A stretch of 64,000 bases of DNA from Tribonema minus (taxonomy: Eukaryota; Sar; Xanthophyceae; Tribonematales; Tribonemataceae). The stretch covers positions 310,001 to 374,000 of the forward strand of contig JAFCMP010000521.1 of assembly GCA_017506865.1 (NCBI GenBank). The letters run 5' to 3'. Position 1 is the first letter of the stretch; the number at the start of each line of letters is the position of its first letter. A program made the translations under genes and the position numbers. Of the stretch, positions 11,531 through 22,463 are shown piece after piece. A model generated the notes under the pieces. That model made no database searches, was not told the DNA's origin, and saw only the letters and a program-made list of their open reading frames with translations.

Positions 11531-12030
11531 GCTGCCGAACCCTCCCCCAAACTCGGTGCCCTGGTGACACCGGCTATCCCAACGCTGATGGCGTACCACA
11601 ACGCTCCTCTAACAGGGAGGATACACGGCTACCACAACGGTGCGAAGGCCATCGCCGAGCTGCCATACCTGATTACGGTAAGGGATGCCCACACTCGTGA
11701 CATGCAACGCGTTGAGACACATTGTCAACAACTGTGTTAGGTGAGCAGGGCACTGATGCTTGTCCTCGATGCCTTCGCTGCCGCTTTTCGCAGGTGGCGA
11801 ACTGCCCTACGGACTTGCCTGGGCACGTCAAGGTCAACGCCGCCGCTGCCCTGCCAAATCAGCGCATGAAGTTTTTGGCAGTGGAGCACGTGCGCTGAAT
11901 CGGCGAGTTCCTCGGTGGTGGAAGGTTTCTGGAGGCCGACATGTTGGAGGCATGGCTGATGGCGCGGGTTGCCGCGCTGGCCGCGGCGGGCGTGGCATTC
12001 GCATTCGCGTACCAGGAGATTTGAGGACTT
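11531..12030 (+). pseudogene. Broken plus-strand gene at the right end of the element
   Basis: An exon-like segment 11531-11680 (acceptor CAG before it, donor GTAAGG after it) reads KLGALVTPAIPTLMAYHN and continues to AIAELPYLIT. A second begins at 11794 after TTTTCGCAG in phase 0 and reads VANCPTDLPGHVKVNAAAAL, then MKFLAVEHVR, where a TGA stops it near 11896. The same frame reopens at once with IGEFLGGGRFLEADMLEAW and continues to about 12020. The coding-like text on both sides suggests a nonsense change in a once longer protein; a genuine end at the TGA is also possible. I do not recognise the family. Confidence 0.4.
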
Positions 12031-12399
12031 GCAGCCGCTGGGGGGGTGAGGTGGACAAGGTGCGGCGAGGGCTGGCGTTGTACGCTTCTGCGCAAGCGGT
12101 CAGCGGACGATGCGAACACGCACTCCGCCACAGTTACAGCACAGCTATGATAATCTGACGCACGGTTTCTGAACGAGATATACATGCTGTCCACCTGCCC
12201 TCCTGCTGATGTTGCAGACTTGCTGGCTTTGCGGACAACTTTGCATGCTGCAACGCTGACTTTGGTTTGCTGTTGTGGGCGGTGGTTGCGTTGCACTGCC
12301 ATGCATCAACAGTCGCAGCATTAGTGCCCTTCGCACACGATACACAGTCTTGGTTTAGTGGTGTTTAGGCTTTGCTGTGCCCAGCTGATGGATGCAGGC

Positions 12400-12777
12400 A
12401 GCAGATCTTACATGCCACATGCACTGCCTGCTGATGGCGACATGGTGCTGGTTTACCACAACCATCATGTGTGCTGAGTGGTGGCTTATCAGCCACTGTG
12501 TACGTTGTGCATTGAATGGGAACTGGTTGCTGCCATGAGGTGAGTGCTGCATTCCTGCCATTGTCACTTCATCTGGTGGGTGGCGGAGAAGCCACTGGTC
12601 ATATAAAGTCAGGGGTGTCACATTTGCCACTGAGGCCTTCATGTTCTTACATGTTGTTCGCTTTTGTGTTGGAGACCCAACATGTGAGGCAAAACAGCCC
12701 CCAAATTGCCAGTTTTGCCTGGCGAAAAATGGCTTTAGGGAGAGAAAATAAATGTGTGCTTTCTCTCTCTCCGAGAG
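12400..12777 (-). repeat. Right terminal inverted repeat
   Basis: This is the inverted partner of the left repeat at 2597-3230. It lacks the roughly 250-bp segment present in the left copy. Matching ends at about 12777, where CTCTCTCT meets CCGAGAG. Confidence 0.75.
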
Positions 12778-13333
12778 TCAACTTCCCGCCTCAACTTCAA
12801 CTACCTGAATCATCATTGCAACGTGACTACTGTATCGACGGGTGATCTCACATGTGCGAGTTTGCCATGCTTCTCTCTGCTCGTCGCCCTACACGATGGC
12901 TTCTCAGAACACTTGAATGCGACTGTGAGCGCCAAATGGCGCTGCAGGCCTGCCAATGGCATGCAAATCTCTCATGAGCAGAGCAGCAGACATCACAAGA
13001 GAAACTCCAACGCCTGCCGTCTGCGTGGTGCTTGCGTGTAATTTGATGCGAAGGTATCCACAAACGCGCTGTGGCCCGCTTCGTCCACCGCCACGCGGGA
13101 CCGTTCACCGCTTGTGACGGGGGGTTCGGGGGGGGGGGTCATCCGTGGGTTACTTGGTGTTGGGGACGGGAGGGGGGGGGGGGGGGGAGGCCCACAACAC
13201 ACCTCCCATTTCAGAAACTACAGGAACGTGGGGGAAGTGCAGGGGGCAGGCGGGGCTGCGTCGGCGGCGTTCACAAAGAACAGCTCGCAGCAGCAGCAGC
13301 GCAGCGCTCGACCGCCACCGCCGCCGCCGCTTA
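12778..13333. other. Spacer between the element and the TBL1-type gene
   Basis: No gene is seen. It contains the 3' flank of the minus-strand TBL1-type gene and a G-rich block at 13121-13188 with runs of 9 to 15 G. Open frames here are shadows of that gene or of the G and CGG repeats. Confidence 0.5.
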
Positions 13334-16300
13334 CTACAATCGCAGGTCGACGACCGCGACGGTGCTCGTGGAGAAGCACGCCGCGACGCGGTCCTCGCGG
13401 TGGTTCCACGCGACCTCGAAGATGTCGCCCTCGCCCTGGTACGACTTGACGAGCGCGCCGTCGGCAACGCGCCACACGTACAGGTGCCCCGCGAAACTGC
13501 CGCTCGCGAGGTACTCGCCGCTGCCAAGCGGGGGGTGGGAAGGCGGTGGGAGAGTGTCAGTGCTCGGGGTTCATCAAATGATTGACAAGCGCGCCGTCGG
13601 CGACGCGCCACACGTACAGGTGCCCCGCGAAACTGCCGCTCGCCAGGTACTCGCCGCTGCAATGTGGCGGCGAGGGCATGTCAGCGCTTGGGGTTCAGCT
13701 CAATCTTCTTGGCGAAACTACTCAAGGGCGACTTTGACTCTGGAGTAATGATTGAGTCAGCGACGCGCCATACGTACAGGTGCCCCGCGAAACTGCCGCT
13801 TGCAAGGTACTCGCCGCTGCAAAGCGCGGGCAGGGCGGTGAGGCGGTGGGGGAATGTCGGTGCTAAGACGTGGCGGATCGGAGGGTAATGTGAAGCTCAA
13901 GTCTTGAAGGCGTGCATACAGAACAATTCAAGAATGGAGAAGTATGAGCTGACATCAGTGCATCAAGGGTGACACGCCACGTGAGCCAAGTGTCAGAACA
14001 CACCGCCGCTGACACGAGGCGCCGCAGCAGAGCGGCGAACGGCAGCACTCCACGGCCGACCGCCCCGGTGACACCATCCTGAAAGCGCAAGGGGGCGCTG
14101 GCGCTGGCAGCAGCGTGCAATGGATTGCAAACGCGCCCTTGCAAAGCAGCAGCGGACAGAATCCGCGTCTGACTGACCCTGTGACGTCCTGCAACAGGCA
14201 CAGCTTGACCTACTCCGCTGCACGTTGTTTTTCGGCAGAGTATCGCATACACGAGTATTCAACAGCTACAGGGCTATAGGGCTCCGCAACATTTGTTTTG
14301 CTGCACGTTGTACCAGCGGTCCGAAGCGCGCATCACAACTGACCGCTTAAAATGCCAACCGCGCACGACAGGACCTCCCAGCGCACTTGTGCAGCGGAGA
14401 AGCAGAGCAGTCCACGACTGACCAACCCGGACAGAGAGGCACAGCCCGCTGGCGCTGCGGCACAACCTCCACTGCTGCTGCGCACTGTCTTCTGGCAGAG
14501 TGTCGCATACATCAACTTTCAACAGTGAGAGGGCTGCGCGCGCTCTGCTGACCTGGGGCTGAACGCGACGCTGTACACAGGATCTTCGTGCCGCGTCAGC
14601 GTCGATACGACGCTCCCCGCCTCCACGTCCCACAGCTGTGCAGCGACACGGAGCATTCAGAAAAGGGTCAGAGGAGCAGCGCATGTACGCTTGTGGCACT
14701 CGCGGTGCGCCGCACGGCTGCGGAGAGCACCGCGCTGCCACGCAGCGAGTTTGCGTCGGAGCCCTGAAAATGGTATGATGATATGTGTATACAAACGGCA
14801 AACATGAGCAGAAAAGAAGCACATGAAGGTTGCAGCGCTGTGCAAGCCAGTGCAAGTGCCTTGAACTGTTGTACACATGCAGGGACGCAGGCACAGAGGC
14901 GTGCGGCCTGCAAAAGCACAGCGGCCGTGCCGTCACGGCTGCTGAAAAGCATGCCAGCGAAGTCGCCATAGCAGTGCATACTGTATGACTGCACGGCCAA
15001 TGCTGCAGGTTCAAATTTCATTACTGCCGGCCTGCGCCGCTGCTGCTCTCGCTTGTAGTGAGATGGCATACATCAGATCATACAGGTTGTTGGTCGTGAG
15101 AAGGTAGCAGTGAGGTTGTGGCCGTGCATCTCTGTAAGGGACGTGTGCGAGTTTCACCAGCACGTGATGCCATCACAGTCCGAGCACCGGTTCGCCGCAT
15201 TGCCCATGCGCGCACAATTACACACACTTCTGAGTGTACAAGCCCTAATATATGCACTTCAGAGAATATGCGCTATTGTGATACGCACCTTGACGGTGGC
15301 GTCGAAGCTCGCCGACGCCAGCAGCATGCGCTTGCCCGCCACCGGGCTCCATTTGATGGTGTAGATCTGAACGGCGGCGGCGACACAGAAAGCAAGTTTG
15401 AGCATATGAGTCGGGCATCAGCAACTTGCGGGCGGTGGCATTCCGGATCTCAATGTGCTGCTAAAACACATGCGCCCGCCGCTGATGTCCAGTTTGGCAA
15501 TCGCATTTTTCTGGTCAGTGTGCTGCCAGAAATACGGGTTTCCTCTGCTAAGCCGAGGGGAACGGCGCGACGGCATGCGTCCGCGGACGGCTGGTGAAGG
15601 TGCAACGGCGACGACTGCCCCACCTTGTTTGCGCTGCGCAGGGTCTGCAAGTAATCACCGCCCTCATGCCTCCACTCTGAGATCAGCGCACGGCTGTCAG
15701 GCACTCTAGCGTGAACATTTCAGAGGTTTCGGAACGCCGTGACTAGCCCAGGGGTTGCGTGACCCCCGGAATTTGCAATAAGCGTTCCGCGTGCTCCTGC
15801 GCTGAGCATCGCTGTCGCGCACTGAAGTGCAAAAACGGCTCACCTCTTTTGTATGCTCCCGCAGGTCGTGCACGCACTTGGCGCTGTTGGGCTTCCATAT
15901 CTTGGCCGTGTAGTCGTCGCTGCACGAGGCCAGCAGGCGCCCTGTGGGGTCCCACTTGATGGCGTTCACCTGATCGAGGGGGGGGGGGGCACAGCAGCAG
16001 CGGCGGACGCGGGTAACGTAAATACTGAGGCAGGACTAGGATGGCGAAATGCGCCTGCAAACTTCGATTCGATATAGCGTTCACCTGATCAGAGGGGGGC
16101 GGGGTGACAGCGGCAGCGGTGAACGCGGGCAATGTAAATGGTGGTGCAGGCACCAGGATGATGAAATGTGGATGCGGGTGATGAAAATGCAGAGGCAGGA
16201 CTACGGCGATGAAATGCGCCTGCAAACTTCAATACGCGGCGTTCACCTGATCAAAGGGGGGTGGGGTGACAGCGGCAGCGGGTAGTGTGGATGGTCTCAG

Positions 16301-18822
16301 CGCTCAAGCAAGACCAGAATGGCGAGTTACGCCAGCAAACTTCAACTTTGTTTCACTGACGCAGCAGTTGATGCGGACGATGTAAATACTGAGGCAGGAC
16401 CGGGACAGCGCAATGTGCCTGCAAACTACCATCCGAAACTTCACGGTATGACCGCGGTGACACTCCCACAAATCGGGCGCGTGAGTAGCACTGATGTTGA
16501 TGAGTGATACATCACGGCCTGTGTACTTTAGACAACACCATACCGATGGACGCGCAGCGGTCAGCAGCCAGCCACGATGAAAGTAGCATCATTGAGTGAA
16601 CTGCTGGCTGTGCACTGAGCGGACTGAGTTGCACTGAGCGGACTGAGTTGGGCCACAAAATCAGCAGCAAAGATGATTCAACTCCGCCGCAGTTGATTGT
16701 GTCTACAAGCAAGCCGGTTGGCGAGCCTTTGAGCCGGTCGGCGTATGGTGGTGTGAAAGCGAATACACATGCGCATGGTATCTGATGACCAGCGTCCGAT
16801 TACAGCCACCAATGGTCACAGATGCCGCACTTTGGGCTGTATGTGATTTGATTCCATGCATGACCATTGCTCACCTCGTCCGTGTGTCCGGTGAACGTCT
16901 GCTTTGGGAACGCTTCGCCGACGGCGAGTATATTAATCGCCTGCAGGGGCACCACAACAGACGACGACACTGTCAGACTGTAGGCTTGGAGATCCGACGG
17001 ATGCTCAGCAGCGGCTGTTGCGATCCGAACGCCGCAAATCGCTGGTGTTCATCCAATGCAGCAGTGCAGACCGCCCAGTACTGCTCCTGCGCAAGTCATC
17101 TGCGCACGCCCATGCAAGGGTGCGCAACGCAGCGCTGTCAGCATACAGTGAGGGTCACGCCGCAGTGTTCGCAAGGCTGGCTCGCCTCGTTGACCGAACG
17201 CGTTGCGCGCGCCTGCATTGTCTTAATGGTTCACGTAGAGCGTGGCGGCGAAGCTATGCACGCAATGTCGACGCACGCTGACCACGTGAAACGCAACCGC
17301 CATCGCCGAGATTGGCGAACGTCGGACGAGGTGCGCTGACGAATACAAATGCATACGCACGAATCATCTCTACATCAAGAAGCGTGTGCGCGTCGCCTGC
17401 GGCGCTGCGTCGGCAGTCTCGCCTTGAATCAAGTTGAATGTGCAGCAACGAGACTGCCCTTACCAATATTCTGGACCATCAGATGCGGTAACGCACATGC
17501 TACGCGTCGACACATCAAGCAGCATATGCGCACTGCCTGCGACATCGCGTTGGTGGCCTTGCCTTGTCGGTGGAGCACGTCGCGAAGGTGACGTTGTCCT
17601 TCCAGTCGACGTCGAGCGTGGGCGCCTCGTGGAACTCAAAACGCTGCTGCACGCGCCCCGCGGCGACGTCCCAGACGATGGCGCTCTTGTCGGAGCTGCC
17701 GCTCAGCACGTAGTTGCCCGCGTTGTTCCACTTGAGGCTGAAGATGGGGCCCTCGTGCGCCTGCGACGGACGGCACGGCGCGCCATAAACGAGGGTGACA
17801 TGTGAGCGATGACTTCTCAACAGACCTCAGAGGCGCGCAGCTGGCGTCAAAAAGCAGCCAAACTTCAAGTTCAAGATCAGGGCCTCGTGCGGTGCGTCGT
17901 CGACGGCACGGTGAGGCATCGGCGAGGGCAGCGGCACATGAGCCATGGCACATGGAGAGGCCTGCAGGGCCCACGGCCGATGTCAGAAAGCAGCTGAACT
18001 TCAAGTTCAAGATCAGGCCCTCGCACGGTGCGCCGTCGACGAGGGCAACGACACCTGAGCCATCGAGAGGCCTCGCAAGGCACGGCTGGTATGAAATAAC
18101 GGCTGACCTCGACAAGCAAGACAGATAGTGTGCCGCTCTGAACTCCAAATTGCCCTCGTGCGCCTGCGACGAGCGCCGTCAATTGGGGCAGCGACGAGTG
18201 GGCAACGACTTCCCTACGGGTGAGGCGCACGGCTGGGTGAGGAGGCTGCTAAACTCGACAAGCAAGACTATACCATGCCATTCTGAGCTTTCATTGAAGG
18301 CGGGGCCCTGCAGTGGCGCAGTACGGACGGCACGCCGCGGGCTAGAGGGCGGAAAGGGCGATTGACATGAGTATCAGAGCGCTTCTGTCCGCACCAGCAT
18401 CCACTACGAGCGCATGTCTGGGCCACGCCCGGGTCGCCTCGCGATAAATGATTGCGGCAGTTTCTTAATGCCTGCCATACGCAAGCGATGGAGCTGGCGA
18501 CACAGCGGACGCACGCGCGCCGCCATAGCACCTGGCATACTCGCTCGGCCAATGAGCGCTGACGCAGTCGATCCGTGCCAGGTGTCAGCGCTGCGGTCAC
18601 TGCAGCTGCGCGTGGCTCGCGGCTACGGCTGTGCGCGCCCGCAAGCTGCCACCAGACGCCGGCCCAGTTTGCGCGTGAGGCCAGCAGCGCAGCGCTGACG
18701 CTGGTAATGGCAGCAGCGGCGCCTGAGATAAGCAGCCCTCAGAGCGCCGCGGCGGCGGCTGCGCGCAGCAGCAGCGGTCGCCGAGAGCGCAGGCTGTCCA
18801 CGAGCATTGTCCTTGTCCGCAA

Positions 18823-18867
<45 letters not shown>

Positions 18868-21832
18868 GCGGAACGGAGACGCACATCGCCAACCCTAACC
18901 CTAAGCTAGAACGACCGGTCTGCCGCACGCCTCGCCCGCCTCCGGCAAGCTCTGCAACCCCTACCCCAGACCCGAAACCCCATCCGCAGGTACCACCCCC
19001 CCACCCCCCACCCCCCACTCCCCCCCCCCCTCCAGCATGTGCAGCAGCGAGCCCTTCTTAGACCCTGTTTCGAACCCTAGCCCCCCCACCCACCTCCAGC
19101 ATGTGCAGCAGCGAGCCCTCCTTGGACCAGATGCGCGCGACGCCGTCGTAGCTGCCCGTCGCCAGCAGCGCGCCCTCGCGGTTCCACTCCAGCGTCGTCA
19201 CGTCCTTGTTCTTGTCGCCAACTTCCGCGCTGTGCTTCAGGACGACGCTCCCCTCCGCGCCGCGCGCGCCCGACCCCACCGGCGGCATGCGCCAGATGCG
19301 CGCCGTGCTGTCGCCGCTGCCGCTCGCCAGCAGGTCGTGCGCGGGGTTCCACGCACACATGAAGACCTGGCGGCGGCGGCGGCGGCGGCGCGGCGTGCGC
19401 AGCGGTCCAGGGGAAGGGGGGGGGGGGGGTGGGGGGGTAAAACCGGGAGAGAGGGGGGTCAGGTGGGGGGGGGGTGACGCAGTGCGGCAGCGGGGTTTTG
19501 GGGGGGGGGCTGAGTGCAAGAGAGAGGGGGGTCAGGTGGGGGGGTATGACGCTGCCGCCGCGCTACAAAAGCGTTATGTGGCACGAGCATCGCGATGACA
19601 TGCGCCGGGAGCGCACACAGCATGTCGGTTGAGCGGTGAGGAGTAGGGGGTCTGGGGTGTGCTTGTCGTCCCGGTACCCCGCTGCACAACGCGCATGCGA
19701 CGCTTCTGGAGTGGCGTAGACACCACAGCTCTCCGTTCGCGCTGTGCAAACAACTCCAGGCCAGATGCCGGTGAAGGCTCAGCCGCCGCCGCCGCTGCCG
19801 CCGCCACCGCCGCCGCCGCCCCTGCCGCCGCTGCCGCCGCCGTCGCCGCTGCTGTCGCAGCGTGAGCTGAATGCTGGCGGCGCGCCGCGCGCCGTGACAA
19901 AAGTACGCTGCCGAGAGGCCGCATGCTCTCTGCAAATGTACATGTGTACACAAATCAGGTCCCGCACCCCACTTATCGCAGCGCACCTCGCTGGAGTGGC
20001 TGGTGAGCAGCGCCACGTCCTCCGGCGCGACGTCCGTGTCCAGCCGCGCCGCCGCCGCTGCTGCCGGCGGCGGCGGCGGCGGCGGCGGCGGCTGCTGATG
20101 CTGCTGGTGCGCGCCTCCGCCTCCGCCGCTGCCGCTGCTGCCGCCACCATCCATCTGCACGTCCATGTCGTCGTGATGTTGTTGCTGCTGCGGCGGCGCG
20201 GCGGGCTGCGCGGCGGCGGCAGCGGCGGCGGCGGCTGCAGCGGCGGCTGCCGCGGCGTGCCTGCCGCCGCGCGCGCCGCCGCCGCCGCCGCCGCCGCCGC
20301 CCCTGTGCTGACACACGTGCTTGGTGAGCAGCGAGTAGTCCTCGTCGCACATGCGCTCCGTGCCGTCGTCGTCGAGGTGGTCCTCTATCGTGGAGTACGC
20401 GAGGCCCTTCTGGATGTACGTGATGAGCGCGCCGGTCGGCACGTCGCGCGGGTCGACCGCCGACTTGGCGACGAGCGACTCGTACGCGAACGTGAAGGCC
20501 GAGTGGACGAAGCCTGCGGCGGGCGGCGGGCGGCGGCGGCGGCGTGCAGCAGTGTTGGACGACACGCCTTCACCCTCTTCTGTTCATTGGCACGGATGCT
20601 GTACGTCCTAGGGGCTGTGCTCGAGAAACGCCGGTTGGGGCATGCATGTGTGCACTCGTCGTAGAGAGTGGCGCGATTGCTCAGAGGTGGAAGGCGAGCA
20701 AAGGAAGGCTGCTGGCGTGGCGGATGAGGTGGGCAGCTATTGATCATGGTGCTTGCAGCAAACTTCAATGTTGAAGTTATGGCCCTCAGGCGCACGCCCC
20801 ATGTACTGCACTGTCCAGGCAGTTGTGGGTGTGACGACAGGTGGCTAGAGCCTCATGCAGGATGAGGCACGGCCGTCAAGTACCAAGGTGGACGCCTATA
20901 GCAGCTCAGAGCATTGACTGCAACATGCAGGAAGAACCGCCGATGCAGCAGCATTCGTCCAGATCTCGCATCCACGCCATTTACACTGTATAGCGTGCAA
21001 ATGTAGATGGGTGAGATGGGCAGCGGCAACAGCTGCTGCTGCGAAGGGCGTCCATGCCAAATGCCGGCAAGCACGGGAGTGCGCTTCAGAGCTCCCGAAA
21101 GTGCGAGATCAGTACACCACGCGAGAGGTAATGGTGACTGCTCTTGCTGAAGAGCGTCTGCCAGGCAGAAAATGCGAATATGATAGCAGGCAGGCAGCGC
21201 GCAGCAGCCCAGCACAAGCGCACCGTGTTGGCAGGGTGTTTGTTGAACTTGCTTGCTTGCTTTGGAGCAGATTATTTATTCAATGTAAGCAGGGCCTTCC
21301 GAAGCATAGCTCGGTTGGTTAATGAGCGCATGAGCACTGAGAAGTGTACAAACAATTCGGCATATAATGCTGTAAGATGCAAGAGCTCGAGGAGCGACAT
21401 ATGAGAGATGTCTCGCTCGCACTTCGGGTGGTGGTCGCTTGCAGGGCAGCTAGAGTGTTGTCAGGGATCGTAGAGGCCGTACAGGTGCACACCACCCATT
21501 GTGCTTGGCTCAAAAGCCGCATGAGCCGCAGACTAACAAGCGCTGACTGTTGGTGCGAAAACTGTGAAGCACTCTCCGCAACCCAACTTGGTGAGGGAAG
21601 GAGAACTTTTTTTCTCACACGCCGGTGCCCTCCGACTTGCGTGCTCCCTTGACAGGCAAACTACTCTTACAGCCGCGGGCTCTACTGAAAACGATGCTGG
21701 CTAACAACTCCGATGCTTTCGGCTCCGAGACTTGCGCTGCACCAGCATTGAAGGACCAAATGCCGGATCCTCACCTGATTCTTGCAGGTATCTATACACC
21801 AGTATATTAATCTCCTCGCTGGAGACCACCAT
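13334..21832 (-). CDS. TBL1: TBL1/TBL1XR1-type LisH-WD40 corepressor subunit, complete
   Basis: Nine exons: 21775-21832, 19987-20513, 19094-19366, 17563-17760, 16875-16940, 15844-15969, 15289-15366, 14553-14635 and 13334-13520. They total 532 codons from ATG to TAG with every phase consistent. The start reads [15 protein letters not shown] and joins [13 protein letters not shown], the LisH motif; [20 protein letters not shown] follows as in TBL1. A long Ala/Gly/Gln linker holds a DMDVQMDGG segment matching the family. WD repeats then run in order: [118 protein letters not shown] and the C-terminal blade ending VAVVDLRL. In animals TBL1 bridges histone deacetylase corepressors and ubiquitin-dependent exchange in the nucleus. 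The intron after 17563 has a GC donor (AAG|GCAAGG). Several introns hold copies of the adjacent exon edge. Confidence 0.93.
13600..13825. repeat. Two extra copies of the TBL1 last-exon acceptor edge
   Basis: The first 45-50 bp of the last exon with its CAG acceptor (13475-13523) recur at about 13604-13655 and 13763-13820 in the upstream intron. Each keeps CGCGAAACTGCCGCTCGC-type text, GTACTCGCCGCTGC and so an intact AG. Only the 13520 copy continues into the full exon. Confidence 0.9.
16070..16275. repeat. Copies of the TBL1 exon-6 acceptor edge
   Basis: GCGTTCACCTGATC followed by a G-rich tract marks the true acceptor at 15964-15985. It recurs at 16078-16100 and 16229-16260, each followed by GGGGTGACAGCGGCAGCG. 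The flanking stretch GGCAGGAC with CGCCTGCAAACTTC also repeats several times between 16027 and 16430. Confidence 0.8.
17850..18335. repeat. Decayed copies of the TBL1 exon-4 acceptor edge
   Basis: The true edge (about 17730-17775) reads TTGAGGCTGAAGATGGGGCC, CTCGTGCGCCTGCGACGG. Related segments follow near 17857-17905, 17990-18045, 18135-18175 and 18283-18330. The copies share TCAAGATCAGG or its variants, CCTCGTGCG or CCTCGCACG, and GACGGCACG or GACGAGGG. Divergence varies between copies. Confidence 0.7.
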
Positions 21833-22463
21833 GGCTGACTGCCCTTCTCAGAGGGCGCAACGCAGTTCCGAAGGTTTCCAGCCCTGGGCGACGCCTAGCT
21901 CCCGCTGCTGTGTTGGTGTTGTCGAGATTTTACAAACTTCGACAGCCTTGGCGACTGGAAGCTAGAACTGCCCTATCAATGCGCTGTCACTTGCATAATG
22001 GCAGCGTGGCAGACATCTGTGGATCCAGTGGACAGAGGACGGTGGAATTCAAACTATACTCCACATTGTGTGCCACCATGGCTGTGTGCATCATCACACG
22101 CAGACTTGTGCCCGTCTGTGCAGAACCATATGCGCATGCTCAATGAAGTCACCAACACGCGCTTGCGCAACAGAGCAAACAAGCTGGGGCTGGCTCCCCG
22201 CAGAGAGCAGCAGCAACAGGCACTCGCACCCCAAATGCGCATTCACCATGGAGCGTGGCAACGCCTTACAGATTGCTATTTCGTGTGATGTGATGTTGCA
22301 ACGTGTGTGCATCGGTCGCGGCACTGACACTGCAGTAGTCAACGTGCATGCTAATGTGCATTGTCACTTCCACACCAGTACGGCTCCCCCCGCAATGAGA
22401 GCGAATCTCAAATCCCTCTATAAGCAAAAGTTTCATACAAGGCAGCTGCAGGCCGCTTTGACT
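21833..22463. other. Intergenic stretch between TBL1-type and TerC genes
   Basis: Both neighbours are on the minus strand, so this holds the TBL1-type promoter and the TerC 3' end. No gene is called; short open frames on the plus strand (21998-22505) lack domains and splice logic. No TATA or CCAAT box stands out. Confidence 0.4.

Larger units (their letters stand above)
2597..12777. mobile_element. 10.2-kb element with terminal inverted repeats
   Basis: The sequence from about 2597 to 3230 reappears inverted at about 12400-12777. The aligned blocks keep their order: the terminal AG-rich stretch, the ACACATTTATTT block, CTCACATGTTGGGTCTCCAA, CCTCAGTGGCA, GCCACCCACCAGAT, AGGAATGCAGCACTCACCTC, and an inner block with ATGATGGTTGTGGT. 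Between them lie a protelomerase-like tyrosine recombinase (plus), an 8-exon oxygenase-like gene (minus) and a broken plus-strand gene. A recombinase plus cargo between inverted repeats suggests a DNA transposon or an integrated Polinton-like or virophage-like element. No capsid, packaging ATPase or DNA polymerase was recognised, so the class is open. I found no convincing target-site duplication. The two repeats have diverged, so the insertion is old or was never exact. Confidence 0.7.

Noticed and set aside
12355-12642. Open frame inside the right inverted repeat reading MMVVVNQHHVAISRQ
   Set aside because: The left repeat gives a similar peptide, but this follows from DNA similarity and no further coding signal is present.
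19459-20565. One long 368-codon minus-strand frame taken as a single exon
   Set aside because: TBL1 similarity and splice sites show the coding part is only 19987-20513; the rest is intron, and the apparent start is GTG within an intron.
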